Part shown: piece after piece, positions 16,763 through 23,625 of the stretch
Layout of the letters: each line of letters opens with the position of its first letter
How positions within the stretch are numbered: position 1 is the first letter of the stretch
Source of the DNA: Micavibrio_A sp964539025
GTDB taxonomy: Bacteria; Pseudomonadota; Alphaproteobacteria; Micavibrionales; Micavibrionaceae
NCBI GenBank assembly: GCA_964539025.1
Contig: CAZIFA010000002.1
Location: forward strand, 124,001-188,000
Length of the DNA stretch: 64,000 nt
Direction of reading: 5' to 3'
Made by a program: the position numbers and the translations under genes
The notes under the pieces: model-generated
Told to the model about the DNA's origin: nothing
What the model saw: only the letters and a program-made list of their open reading frames with translations
The model's database searches: none

Positions 16763-17428
16763 ATGTTTTATACCTCAAATATGATCTTTTCTCGCCAAAT
16801 ACGCGCCGCACGTGGGCTGATTGAATTGAAGCAGGACGAGTTGGCCGATGCGGCCAACGTCTCGTTGGCGACCATTCAACGGATTGAGGCGGGTGAAGAC
16901 GGCAATGCCAGAACCCAAGAGAAGATACGCAGAGCGCTTCAATCTTTAGGCGTTACTTTTACGGAAAAAGGCGTTGTCTGGGATGAGTTTCCCGTTCTCT
17001 TTACACATGGCAGCACACATGAAGAGGCGTATCTACAATTAATCTCTGACGCACATGAGCATTTAAAGAGCGTAAAAAATCCTGAACTTCTTGTCATGTA
17101 TGCTGATGACCGGGTTTCCCCTCCGTTTGTCAACGATAAATACAGAGCCATGAGAAAAGACGGCATTAAAATGCGTCAATTCATCAAAGAAGGAAACGAA
17201 TACATCATCGGACCGCTGGATGAGTATCGTTACATACCGGAAAAGTTTTTTGCCAACCGCGTTACCCTTATATACGGCGATCGAATAGCCAATGAGACCG
17301 CCGATGTTCATCGCGGCATTATCCGGGTCGATCCTTTAAATGCAGAAATTCAGCGAAGCACATTCAATCTGCTCTGGGGTTTTCTTAAAAAACCAGAAAG
17401 GAGTATATCCGATGAACGTTTCGAATAA
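16763..17428 (+). CDS. XRE-family regulator with C-terminal ADD-motif domain (cassette 1, first regulator)
   Basis: A 221-residue protein. The helix-turn-helix is in about 10-65 (QIRAARGLIELKQDELADAA, then VSLATIQRIEAG). The C-terminal domain of about 130 residues has YADDRVSPP, then EYRYIP, IYGDR and F-LLW. The same domain recurs at 18137, 43415 and, more divergently, 44778. The fold vaguely recalls phospholipase-D-like sensor domains of TrmB-type regulators (inference). The start may instead be six codons downstream (MIFSRQIR); neither has a good ribosome site. It overlaps the CDPS gene by 17 bases, so the two are coupled. Confidence 0.85.
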   Translation: MFYTSNMIFSRQIRAARGLIELKQDELADAANVSLATIQRIEAGEDGNARTQEKIRRALQSLGVTFTEKGVVWDEFPVLFTHGSTHEEAYLQLISDAHEHLKSVKNPELLVMYADDRVSPPFVNDKYRAMRKDGIKMRQFIKEGNEYIIGPLDEYRYIPEKFFANRVTLIYGDRIANETADVHRGIIRVDPLNAEIQRSTFNLLWGFLKKPERSISDERFE

Positions 17429-18089
17429 TCCCCATTTAAAAATTCGCGGCGCGTCGTGGAAAAAATATGACAGCGCGCGTCTTCAAATCAGCGTCGGGCA
17501 AGCTTACCACGAGGGGACTGATCTTGCTGAAACCGTTGCATGGGCAGCCAGCAATTTTAAAAAGACCATCATTTGTGTGAATGACACGCTGCAACGCTAT
17601 AACGCACCGGGTGCCAAAGAAGCAGGCGATGCATGGCTGGAACGTAACAAGGAAACAATAAACAAATTTCCAAATATCAAAGTCACACGATGGGACTATT
17701 GGCTGGATCACCCCGATTTCCCAAGCCTGCACGCTGATGTAAGAAATAAATATAAAACCGATCCGTTATTTCGGGAGGCCGTTGATAACGAAGCCATGGC
17801 ATTCGCAGTACGCCAAAAGCCGATAAATATGGGGACATTTCTGGAACGTTCCAGAGCCTATCTTTTAGAAGAATGCGCGGCATTTCAAATTATGTTTGCC
17901 ACCCCTGCTGCCGATATTTATCCAGGCTCCTCACTTTTGCCTTGCCAGATATTTAAAGGAGATGAGGGCAAAGGGTTCACACGGGTTGAACTAAAACGTT
18001 CTGCTTTCGCCCGTAAAATAGCAGCGCAGATCCCCGCAAATCTTTTGAATTCAAACGATTACGATATATCCAATCTTAAATCGGTATAA
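17412..18089 (+). CDS. tRNA-dependent cyclodipeptide synthase, XYP type (copy 1)
   Basis: A 225-residue enzyme, the usual CDPS length, that would join two aminoacyl groups from charged tRNAs into a diketopiperazine. The nucleophile is Ser27 in LQISVGQAYHEG (AlbC Ser37 position), with Gln30 at the AlbC Asn40 position. VNDTLQRYN follows at 56-64. The catalytic pair Tyr150/Glu154 is in YLLEE, and Tyr170-Pro171 in IYPG defines the XYP subfamily. The start at 17412 has AAGGAG upstream. It overlaps the XRE gene before it and is followed by a second XRE gene. No oxidase, methyltransferase or P450 is adjacent. Amino-acid specificity cannot be read here. Confidence 0.87.
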   Translation: MNVSNNPHLKIRGASWKKYDSARLQISVGQAYHEGTDLAETVAWAASNFKKTIICVNDTLQRYNAPGAKEAGDAWLERNKETINKFPNIKVTRWDYWLDHPDFPSLHADVRNKYKTDPLFREAVDNEAMAFAVRQKPINMGTFLERSRAYLLEECAAFQIMFATPAADIYPGSSLLPCQIFKGDEGKGFTRVELKRSAFARKIAAQIPANLLNSNDYDISNLKSV

Positions 18090-18136
18090 AGCAATAAGAT
18101 AACGCTTTCGTAAAAAACTACGAAAAGAAGCAAAAA

Positions 18137-18790
18137 ATGGACTTTATCACCCCTGCCCAATGTCGCGCCGCCCGTGCCCTTCTTAATTGGAGCCAGCCAG
18201 ACCTTGCCAAGCGATGTGGCATTCATATCCAGACCATCAGTAGTTTTGAAATCGACAAGGGTTCACCGACGAAAAAAACACTAACGATGATCAAACAAAT
18301 TTTAGAGTTAAATGGCATTGACTTCACGCGAGACGGGGGCGTGCGGCCAACTAGCCATATTGTTCAAGTTTATGAAGGTGAGGATTGTTATATGAAATTC
18401 ATTGCCGAGGCACATATTTACCTTACCCATAGGAAAGGTGAGATTTTATTCAGCGGCGCGGATGATCGTCGTTCGCCTCCTGAGATTATTCAAAAATTCC
18501 GCACCATGCTGGCCGATGGAATCAGGATGCGTTCCCTGATACGTCCCGGCGACGATTATGTTTTGGGCGAACCATCCGCGTATCGCTGGATGCCCGAAGG
18601 TTTGTTCGTAGAAGGTGACGTAAAGGCGATTTTCGCGGATCGTGTGGCATGGCTGGTAAGCTGGCTGGATAACCCCCGCGTTATCATGATTAAAGACCCC
18701 ATGATTTCCCAAGAAGCGACCAGAATGTTTGAATATCTGTGGTCCATGGCAGAGGGACCGCAAAGTTCCTCTGCACCGGAGAAATACTGA
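18137..18790 (+). CDS. XRE-family regulator with C-terminal ADD-motif domain (cassette 1, second regulator)
   Basis: A 217-residue protein with an N-terminal helix-turn-helix (RAARALLNWSQPDLAKRCGI) very like that of the 44778 protein. The C-terminal domain has GADDRRSPP, AYRWMP, IFADRVA and F-YLW, as in the first regulator. The start has a weak GAAGCAAAAA leader. It is 47 bp behind the CDPS gene and probably in the same transcript. The two regulators may bind different operators or form a heteromer; a role as receptor for the cyclodipeptide is an inference from context. Confidence 0.83.
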   Translation: MDFITPAQCRAARALLNWSQPDLAKRCGIHIQTISSFEIDKGSPTKKTLTMIKQILELNGIDFTRDGGVRPTSHIVQVYEGEDCYMKFIAEAHIYLTHRKGEILFSGADDRRSPPEIIQKFRTMLADGIRMRSLIRPGDDYVLGEPSAYRWMPEGLFVEGDVKAIFADRVAWLVSWLDNPRVIMIKDPMISQEATRMFEYLWSMAEGPQSSSAPEKY

Positions 18791-18823
18791 TAACCTGTAT
18801 GTCATAAATACCCTCTATCTTAT

Positions 18824-18852
18824 TTGACAACCCCTTGGCCTTGCGGTAAAAA
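18824..18852 (+). promoter_or_regulatory. Promoter of the tRNA-Leu gene
   Basis: TTGACA (18824-18829), a 17-base spacer and TAAAAA (18847-18852) lie about 47 bases before the mature tRNA 5' end. The start of transcription would be near 18859. Confidence 0.6.
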
Positions 18853-18898
18853 CACCCACGTTTTCCAAATATCTATTTTTAAGGAAAATCAATCACGG

Positions 18899-18985
18899 GC
18901 CCACGTGGTGGAATTGGTAGACGCGCCAGCTTCAGGTGCTGGTGATCGCAAGGTCGTGGAGGTTCGAGTCCTCTCGTGGGCACCA
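18899..18985 (+). tRNA. tRNA-Leu (anticodon CAG), CCA encoded
   Basis: An 87-base class II tRNA. The acceptor stem GCCCACG pairs with CGTGGGC, the discriminator is A, and CCA is encoded. The anticodon stem CCAGC/GCTGG encloses loop TTCAGGT, giving anticodon CAG. A long variable arm and T-loop GGTTCGAGTCC are present. It sits just downstream of CDPS cassette 1 and upstream of a small GIY-YIG gene. Confidence 0.95.
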
Positions 18986-19093
18986 CGCTTCGCTCTTACG
19001 GGCTTCGCGTGGCGCAGCCACGCAAGAAGACCGTTAGGCCGTAGCAGTGTCCGGCATAGCCCGGAGGGCGACGACGGACAGGGATAATCGGTT

Positions 19094-19354
19094 ATGTGGT
19101 ATGTCTATATTCTCCGCAGCCTATCATCCCCTGAGCAAGAATATATCGGCGCGGCACAAGACCTGAAACAGCGTCTAACCGAACATAACGCCGGAAAATC
19201 CACCCATACTGCCAAATTTATGCCTTGGGAAATGTTGTGGTATTGTGCATTTTCAGATAAATACAAAGCACTGGAATTTGAAAAATATCTAAAATCTCAT
19301 TCCGGCAGAGCATTCACAAGTAAAAGACTAATACAAAAAGCAGAGCACAATTAA
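19094..19354 (+). CDS. Small GIY-YIG domain protein
   Basis: An 86-residue protein comprising only a GIY-YIG nuclease module. YVYIL and EYIGAAQDLKQRLTEHN provide the two family motifs and the catalytic Arg, and Glu in EFEKYLKS follows. Stand-alone members are known as UPF0213/YhbQ-like, and many sit directly behind tRNA genes. The 108 bases between the tRNA and this gene contain short GC-rich inverted repeats (TTCGCGTGGCGCAGCCACGC). The function of such proteins is not established; a mobile or repair role is possible. rnd starts 3 bp later. Confidence 0.85.
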   Translation: MWYVYILRSLSSPEQEYIGAAQDLKQRLTEHNAGKSTHTAKFMPWEMLWYCAFSDKYKALEFEKYLKSHSGRAFTSKRLIQKAEHN

Positions 19355-19357
19355 ACC

Positions 19358-19969
19358 ATGACCATCACGTTGCACAAAGGCGATCTTCCCAAAGGTCTGA
19401 AATACGGATCTTCCGTGGCTATCGACACCGAAACGATGGGCCTCAACCCCGCGCGTGATCGTTTGTGCCTGTTGCAACTTTCGACGGGTGACGGCACGGC
19501 CCACCTCGTCCAGTTCGCGCCGAACAGTTACGACGCACCAAACCTCAAAGCGATGTTGCAAGATACATCCATCACCAAAATTTTCCATTTCGGACGTTTC
19601 GATATCGCCGCGATCCGCGCGTATCTGTGCGTCGATTGCACGCCCGTTTACTGCACAAAAATCGCGAGCAGGCTCGCCCGCACATTCACCGACAAGCACG
19701 GCCTGAAAGATATCTGCAAGGAACTGCTCGGCATAGAGATCAGCAAGCAGCAGCAGACTTCCGATTGGGGCGCGGACAAGCTGACGGACGAGCAATTGGC
19801 CTATGCCGCGAGCGATGTCCTATACCTGCACAAATTGCGCGAGAAGCTGGACGCGATGCTGGAACGCGAAGGCAGGCTGCATCTGGCGCAGGCCGCTTAT
19901 GATTTCCTGCCCGCACGCGCGCAACTCGATCTCGAAGGCTGGGCCGATGTCGACATCTTCGCCCACTAA
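19358..19969 (+). CDS. rnd: Ribonuclease D-like 3'-5' exonuclease
   Basis: A 203-residue DEDDy-type exonuclease domain. Exo I is AIDTETMGL (Asp/Glu), exo II is HFGRFDIAAI, and exo III is AYAASDVLYLHKL with the Tyr four residues before the Asp. It lacks the C-terminal HRDC domains of the E. coli enzyme, as in the short alphaproteobacterial form. Probable role: trimming of structured RNA 3' ends. It lies immediately before kdsD. Confidence 0.88.
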   Translation: MTITLHKGDLPKGLKYGSSVAIDTETMGLNPARDRLCLLQLSTGDGTAHLVQFAPNSYDAPNLKAMLQDTSITKIFHFGRFDIAAIRAYLCVDCTPVYCTKIASRLARTFTDKHGLKDICKELLGIEISKQQQTSDWGADKLTDEQLAYAASDVLYLHKLREKLDAMLEREGRLHLAQAAYDFLPARAQLDLEGWADVDIFAH

Positions 19970-19976
19970 AAAACCG

Positions 19977-20957
19977 ATGGATCAGAACAAAGATCTCGCC
20001 ACAGGCCGCAACACCATCCTGACCGAAATGGAAGGGTTGAGACAGCTTGCCGATTCGCTCGACGATAATTTCGCCAAGGCGGTCGATGCCATCCATAAGA
20101 TGAAGACGGAGCGCAAATCGCGTCTTATCGTCGCCGGTATCGGCAAGAGCGGCCATGTGGGTAAAAAGCTCACCGCGACGCTCGCTTCCACAGGCACGCC
20201 TTCGCATTTCGTGCATCCGGGCGAAGCATCCCACGGCGATCTGGGCATGATCATGGAAGGCGATGTCGTCCTGTTGCTCTCTTATTCCGGTGAGAATGCC
20301 GAGCTTTCGGATTTGATCCACTACACGCGCCGTTTTGGCATCACCTTGATCGCGATCACCAGCAAACCCGAAAGCGCGCTGGCGCAGCATGCGGATATTT
20401 TGCTGCAATTGCCACGCGCGCCTGAAGCCTGCCCCAACGGTCTTGCACCCACCACATCGACGACCATGATGATGGCGCTAGGTGATGCACTGGCCATCGC
20501 GCTGCTCGAAAAAATGGGACTTACGGCCGAAGATTTTCGCGTTTTCCACCCGGGCGGCAAGCTGGGCCAGAAACTGCTCACCGTCGCCGACATCATGCAC
20601 AAAACCGCGGACTTACCGACCTTACCGGAATCCGCGACGATGGATCAGGTGGTCGTGCAACTGACCGAAAAAAACCTCGGTTGCGTCCTTATCATGGATG
20701 GACCCAAGCTCAAGGGCATCGTCACGGACGGCGATTTGAAACGCCATATGTCCCCCGATCTTTTGCAAAAACCGGCATCCGGAATCATGACCAAGACGCC
20801 CAAAACCATTGAGGACACGGCGCTTGCTGTCGAGGCGCTCAACGTCATGACCAAAACGCCGGGGCGCTATCTGACATCCCTTGTCGTTATGGACGGGCAA
20901 GGCGCGATCAAAGGCCTGATCAGGCTTCAGGATTGCTTGCAGCGCGGCGTTGCCTAA
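19977..20957 (+). CDS. kdsD: Arabinose-5-phosphate isomerase KdsD/KpsF
   Basis: A 326-residue enzyme converting ribulose-5-phosphate to arabinose-5-phosphate, the first step of Kdo synthesis for LPS. The SIS domain (about 25-170) carries AGIGKSGHVGKKL and LLSYSGENAEL. Two CBS domains follow (about 195-325). The ATG at 19977 has no ribosome site; an alternative ATG at 19947, inside rnd, has an AAGG eight bases upstream and would add ten residues. It heads the LPS-export gene set lptC-lptA-lptB. Confidence 0.94.
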   Translation: MDQNKDLATGRNTILTEMEGLRQLADSLDDNFAKAVDAIHKMKTERKSRLIVAGIGKSGHVGKKLTATLASTGTPSHFVHPGEASHGDLGMIMEGDVVLLLSYSGENAELSDLIHYTRRFGITLIAITSKPESALAQHADILLQLPRAPEACPNGLAPTTSTTMMMALGDALAIALLEKMGLTAEDFRVFHPGGKLGQKLLTVADIMHKTADLPTLPESATMDQVVVQLTEKNLGCVLIMDGPKLKGIVTDGDLKRHMSPDLLQKPASGIMTKTPKTIEDTALAVEALNVMTKTPGRYLTSLVVMDGQGAIKGLIRLQDCLQRGVA

Positions 20958-21002
20958 GATATATTTCGGGCCATTGCCCGCTGGCCCTTTTTCGGGGTAC
21001 TA

Positions 21003-21713
21003 ATGGGCATGGCCGATTACGATGATGACATCCCGCCCGACCCCTATCAAAGCAACCGCTTAAGCCAGCTTTCCGTCGGCACAGGACGCTCCACAAAAAT
21101 CAATCGCAAATATTCTTCTTTCGTAAGGTCGCTGCGCCTTGTGCTGCCGCTGCTCGCGCTGATCATGACCGTCGTCGTTCTGACATGGGAAGAGGCAGGC
21201 CGCAGGGTGAAACCGATGAAGAAGGAAGAACTTCTTCCGCAATCCGAAAATATCCAGAACGAACTTCTCAAACCCGTCTTCAATTCCGTCGATAAGAACA
21301 ATCAGCCTTTTACCGTCACCGCCGACCGCGCCACGCAAAACCGCCAGGATCCCGATCTGATCGAACTGGAAAAACCCGTCGCGGAATTGCAGCAAAGTGA
21401 CGGCAGCAAACTGAACGGAGATGCGGCCAGCGGCCTCTACCAGCAAAAAGAACAAAAGCTTAACCTCGAAGGCGATGTGCATATCAAGCACAGCAACGGT
21501 TATGTGCTTTCGACCCAAGAATTGCGCGTCGATATGGTCACTCAAAAAGCCTATTCGGGCCGCGACGTGCGCATCGAAGGACCGGGCGGCACGCTCGACG
21601 CCACGGGCCTCGAAGGAGATGCGAGTCTTGGTACGCTGATCTTCACCGGCCCCGCCAAAGTTGTTTTATACAGCGATTCATCGCTGTTATCGCATAAGGA
21701 AAAAACGCCATGA
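21003..21713 (+). CDS. lptC: LPS transport periplasmic bridge protein LptC
   Basis: A 236-residue protein with a cytoplasmic N-terminus, one membrane anchor (about 46-64) and a periplasmic beta-jellyroll. The jellyroll carries the repeated pattern FTVTADRATQ and LNLEGDVHIKHSNGYVLST. It hands LPS from LptBFG to LptA. A start two codons downstream (MADYDDD) is equally possible. The stop overlaps the lptA start by four bases (ATGA). Confidence 0.92.
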   Translation: MGMADYDDDIPPDPYQSNRLSQLSVGTGRSTKINRKYSSFVRSLRLVLPLLALIMTVVVLTWEEAGRRVKPMKKEELLPQSENIQNELLKPVFNSVDKNNQPFTVTADRATQNRQDPDLIELEKPVAELQQSDGSKLNGDAASGLYQQKEQKLNLEGDVHIKHSNGYVLSTQELRVDMVTQKAYSGRDVRIEGPGGTLDATGLEGDASLGTLIFTGPAKVVLYSDSSLLSHKEKTP

Positions 21714-22738
21714 TGAAATATGCATCCCTGCTTTGCGCTTTGCTTTTGTCCGCGCCCGCGATGGCGCAGACAACCAACAACGAACAGCCGATAGAAATCA
21801 GCGCGACAAAAACCGTGGAATGGCTGCGCGATAAAAGCCAATATGTCGCGCGCGAAAATGTCATCGTCACGCAAGGCAATATGACGATCAACACGGACCT
21901 TCTCACCGCCGATTACCGCGAGGGTGCAACCTCCTCGATGGAAATCTGGCAGCTCACCGCCGAAGGCAACGTCAAAATCATGGATGACAACAACACAGCG
22001 ACGGGCGATCTGGGCGTTTACGACGTGACCAAAGGAATCGCCACGCTCACGGGACAAAATCTAAGCCTCGTCTCCCCCGACCAGACCGTGACAGCGACGG
22101 ATCGCATGGAATATTACGCCAATGAGAAAAAAGCGACCGCCATCGGCAACGCCAAAGTCGTGCGCACCAACGACACGCTGATGGCCGATTCTGTTACAGC
22201 CTTCTTCAAGGACGGCGCAGCAAAAACAACGCCCGCGCCAACGACAACATCACAAAGCACACTCGGCGGCGGCAATCTTGATCGCCTCGAAGCCGATGGC
22301 CATGTCGTCATCAAAACGCCCAATGAAACATTGCATGGACAAAAAGGCATCTACCGCGCCGATAGCAACACCGCCGAACTGATCGGCAAGGTCAAGATCG
22401 AGCGCGGCGAGAACGTGCTCGAGGGCGAACGCGCCGAAGTCAATCTCAACACCAATGTCAGCAAATTGTTCGGTTCCGAAAAAGCAGGCGGGCGCGTGCG
22501 CGGCGTGTTCTTCCCGGGATCGGAGAAAAAGAGCGATAAGGGCAAGGCACCGCAGGCATCGCCCGTTCCGGCACCGTTCGCGCCTGTTCCTGCATCTCCC
22601 CCCTCTAATCCCCCCGTAAACGGGGGGACGGAAGGAAAAGTTGTTCCGGCACCTGTTCTTGTGCCTGACCCACCCCCAGTTTCCGCTACCCCTTCCGCGC
22701 CGGCTCCTGCTAAAGTAAGCCCGCGGATTGAATACTAG
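21710..22738 (+). CDS. lptA: LPS transport periplasmic protein LptA with extended Pro/Ala-rich tail
   Basis: A signal peptide (cut after AMA, about residue 19) precedes an OstA-like beta-jellyroll that forms the LPS bridge across the periplasm. At 342 residues it is much longer than the usual 170-220. The extra length is an insertion with a second OstA-like repeat region (about 130-250) and a tail of about 70 residues rich in Pro, Ala and Val. The tail includes the translated palindrome at 22600-22632. Such a tail may be disordered. Start codon overlap with lptC supports coupling. Confidence 0.9.
   Translation: MMKYASLLCALLLSAPAMAQTTNNEQPIEISATKTVEWLRDKSQYVARENVIVTQGNMTINTDLLTADYREGATSSMEIWQLTAEGNVKIMDDNNTATGDLGVYDVTKGIATLTGQNLSLVSPDQTVTATDRMEYYANEKKATAIGNAKVVRTNDTLMADSVTAFFKDGAAKTTPAPTTTSQSTLGGGNLDRLEADGHVVIKTPNETLHGQKGIYRADSNTAELIGKVKIERGENVLEGERAEVNLNTNVSKLFGSEKAGGRVRGVFFPGSEKKSDKGKAPQASPVPAPFAPVPASPPSNPPVNGGTEGKVVPAPVLVPDPPPVSATPSAPAPAKVSPRIEY
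22600..22632. repeat. GC-rich palindrome inside the lptA coding sequence
   Basis: The stem CCCCCCG (22610-22616), loop TAAA and arm CGGGGGG (22621-22627) are flanked by CCCTCTAAT and ACGG, a form common among dispersed intergenic palindromes. Here it is read in frame as PPSNPPVNGG within the Pro-rich tail. Confidence 0.75.
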
Positions 22739-22749
22739 GATGTGACCCC

Positions 22750-23493
22750 GTGGTTTATTTAAAAGAAGTGCCCAAAGGCCTGACCGCCAATCATCTGGCG
22801 AAAAGCTACAAAAAGCGCCCCGTGCTGCGGGATGTGAGTTTGAACGTCAAGCGCGGCGAAGCCGTCGCCCTGCTCGGCCCCAACGGCGCGGGCAAAACGA
22901 CATCCTTTTATCTTATGACCGGATTGATCGAGGCGGACGCAGGCGAAATTTCGCTCGACGGGCAGGATATCACGACACTGCCGATGTATCGCCGTGCGCG
23001 GCTTGGCATCGGTTACTTGCCACAGGAAAGTTCTATCTTTCGCGGCCTGAATGTCGAAGACAATATCCGCGCCGTTTTGCAAGCACAAAAATTGAACGAA
23101 GAAGATCAGGAGCATCTGCTCGAAGAATTGATGGGTGAATTCCACATATCGCACCTTCGCCGTACACCATCCGTCGCGCTTTCGGGCGGTGAACGCCGCC
23201 GCGTCGAAATCGCCCGCGCACTGGCCTGCCGTCCACAATTCATGCTGCTCGACGAACCGCTCGCCGGGATCGACCCGATTGCGGTCGGTGAAATCCGCAA
23301 TTTGATCCGTTACCTCAAAACCAAGGGCATCGGCGTTTTGATCACCGACCACAATGTACGGGATTGTCTTGAGATTGTTGACCGCGCCTATATCCTGCAT
23401 GACGGCAAGGTCTTAATGGAAGGCACCGCCGACCAGATCGTCGCCAATGACGAGGTCCGAAAAGTCTATCTGGGTGAAGGTTTTTCATTATAA
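22750..23493 (+). CDS. lptB: LPS export ATPase LptB
   Basis: A 247-residue ABC ATPase of the LptB2FGC exporter; its permeases are at the window start. Walker A is GPNGAGKTTS, the signature LSGGERRRVEIARAL, Walker B FMLLDEPLAGIDP, and the switch His is in ITDHNVRDCLEI. The start is GTG, 11 bp behind lptA. All motifs are intact. Confidence 0.95.
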   Translation: MVYLKEVPKGLTANHLAKSYKKRPVLRDVSLNVKRGEAVALLGPNGAGKTTSFYLMTGLIEADAGEISLDGQDITTLPMYRRARLGIGYLPQESSIFRGLNVEDNIRAVLQAQKLNEEDQEHLLEELMGEFHISHLRRTPSVALSGGERRRVEIARALACRPQFMLLDEPLAGIDPIAVGEIRNLIRYLKTKGIGVLITDHNVRDCLEIVDRAYILHDGKVLMEGTADQIVANDEVRKVYLGEGFSL

Positions 23494-23494
23494 C

Positions 23495-23578
23495 CCCCCT
23501 CTCCCTCGGGAGAGGGCCGGGGTGAGGGGCTGCAGAGTCCGTAACCCCTCACCTAAATCCTCTCCCAAGGGAGAGGAC
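23495..23578. repeat. CCCTCTCCC-type palindromic repeat, copy 1
   Basis: Two hairpins, CCCTCTCCCTCGGGAGAGGG and CCTCTCCCAAGGGAGAGG, flank a centre with GGTGAGGGG...CCCCTCACC. It lies between lptB and rpoN. A related half-element is at 54050. Confidence 0.8.
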
Positions 23579-23609
23579 TTTCTATTCACCTTTTCTTTAA
23601 GATTGTCCG

Positions 23610-23625
23610 TGGTACAATTATTGCA
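23610..23625 (+). promoter_or_regulatory. Sigma-54 (-24/-12) like site at the rpoN start codon
   Basis: TGGTACAATTATTGCA matches the TGGCAC-N5-TTGC consensus with GG and GC exactly ten bases apart and one mismatch (C to T). The GC directly precedes the rpoN ATG, so transcription from it would begin inside the gene. This fits negative autoregulation by sigma-54 holoenzyme better than activation. TACAAT in the same stretch could equally be a sigma-70 -10 box. Confidence 0.4.

Noticed and set aside
18824..19087. An 87-codon open frame over the tRNA-Leu gene
   Set aside because: It reads through the tRNA and its GC-rich flank; no protein features.
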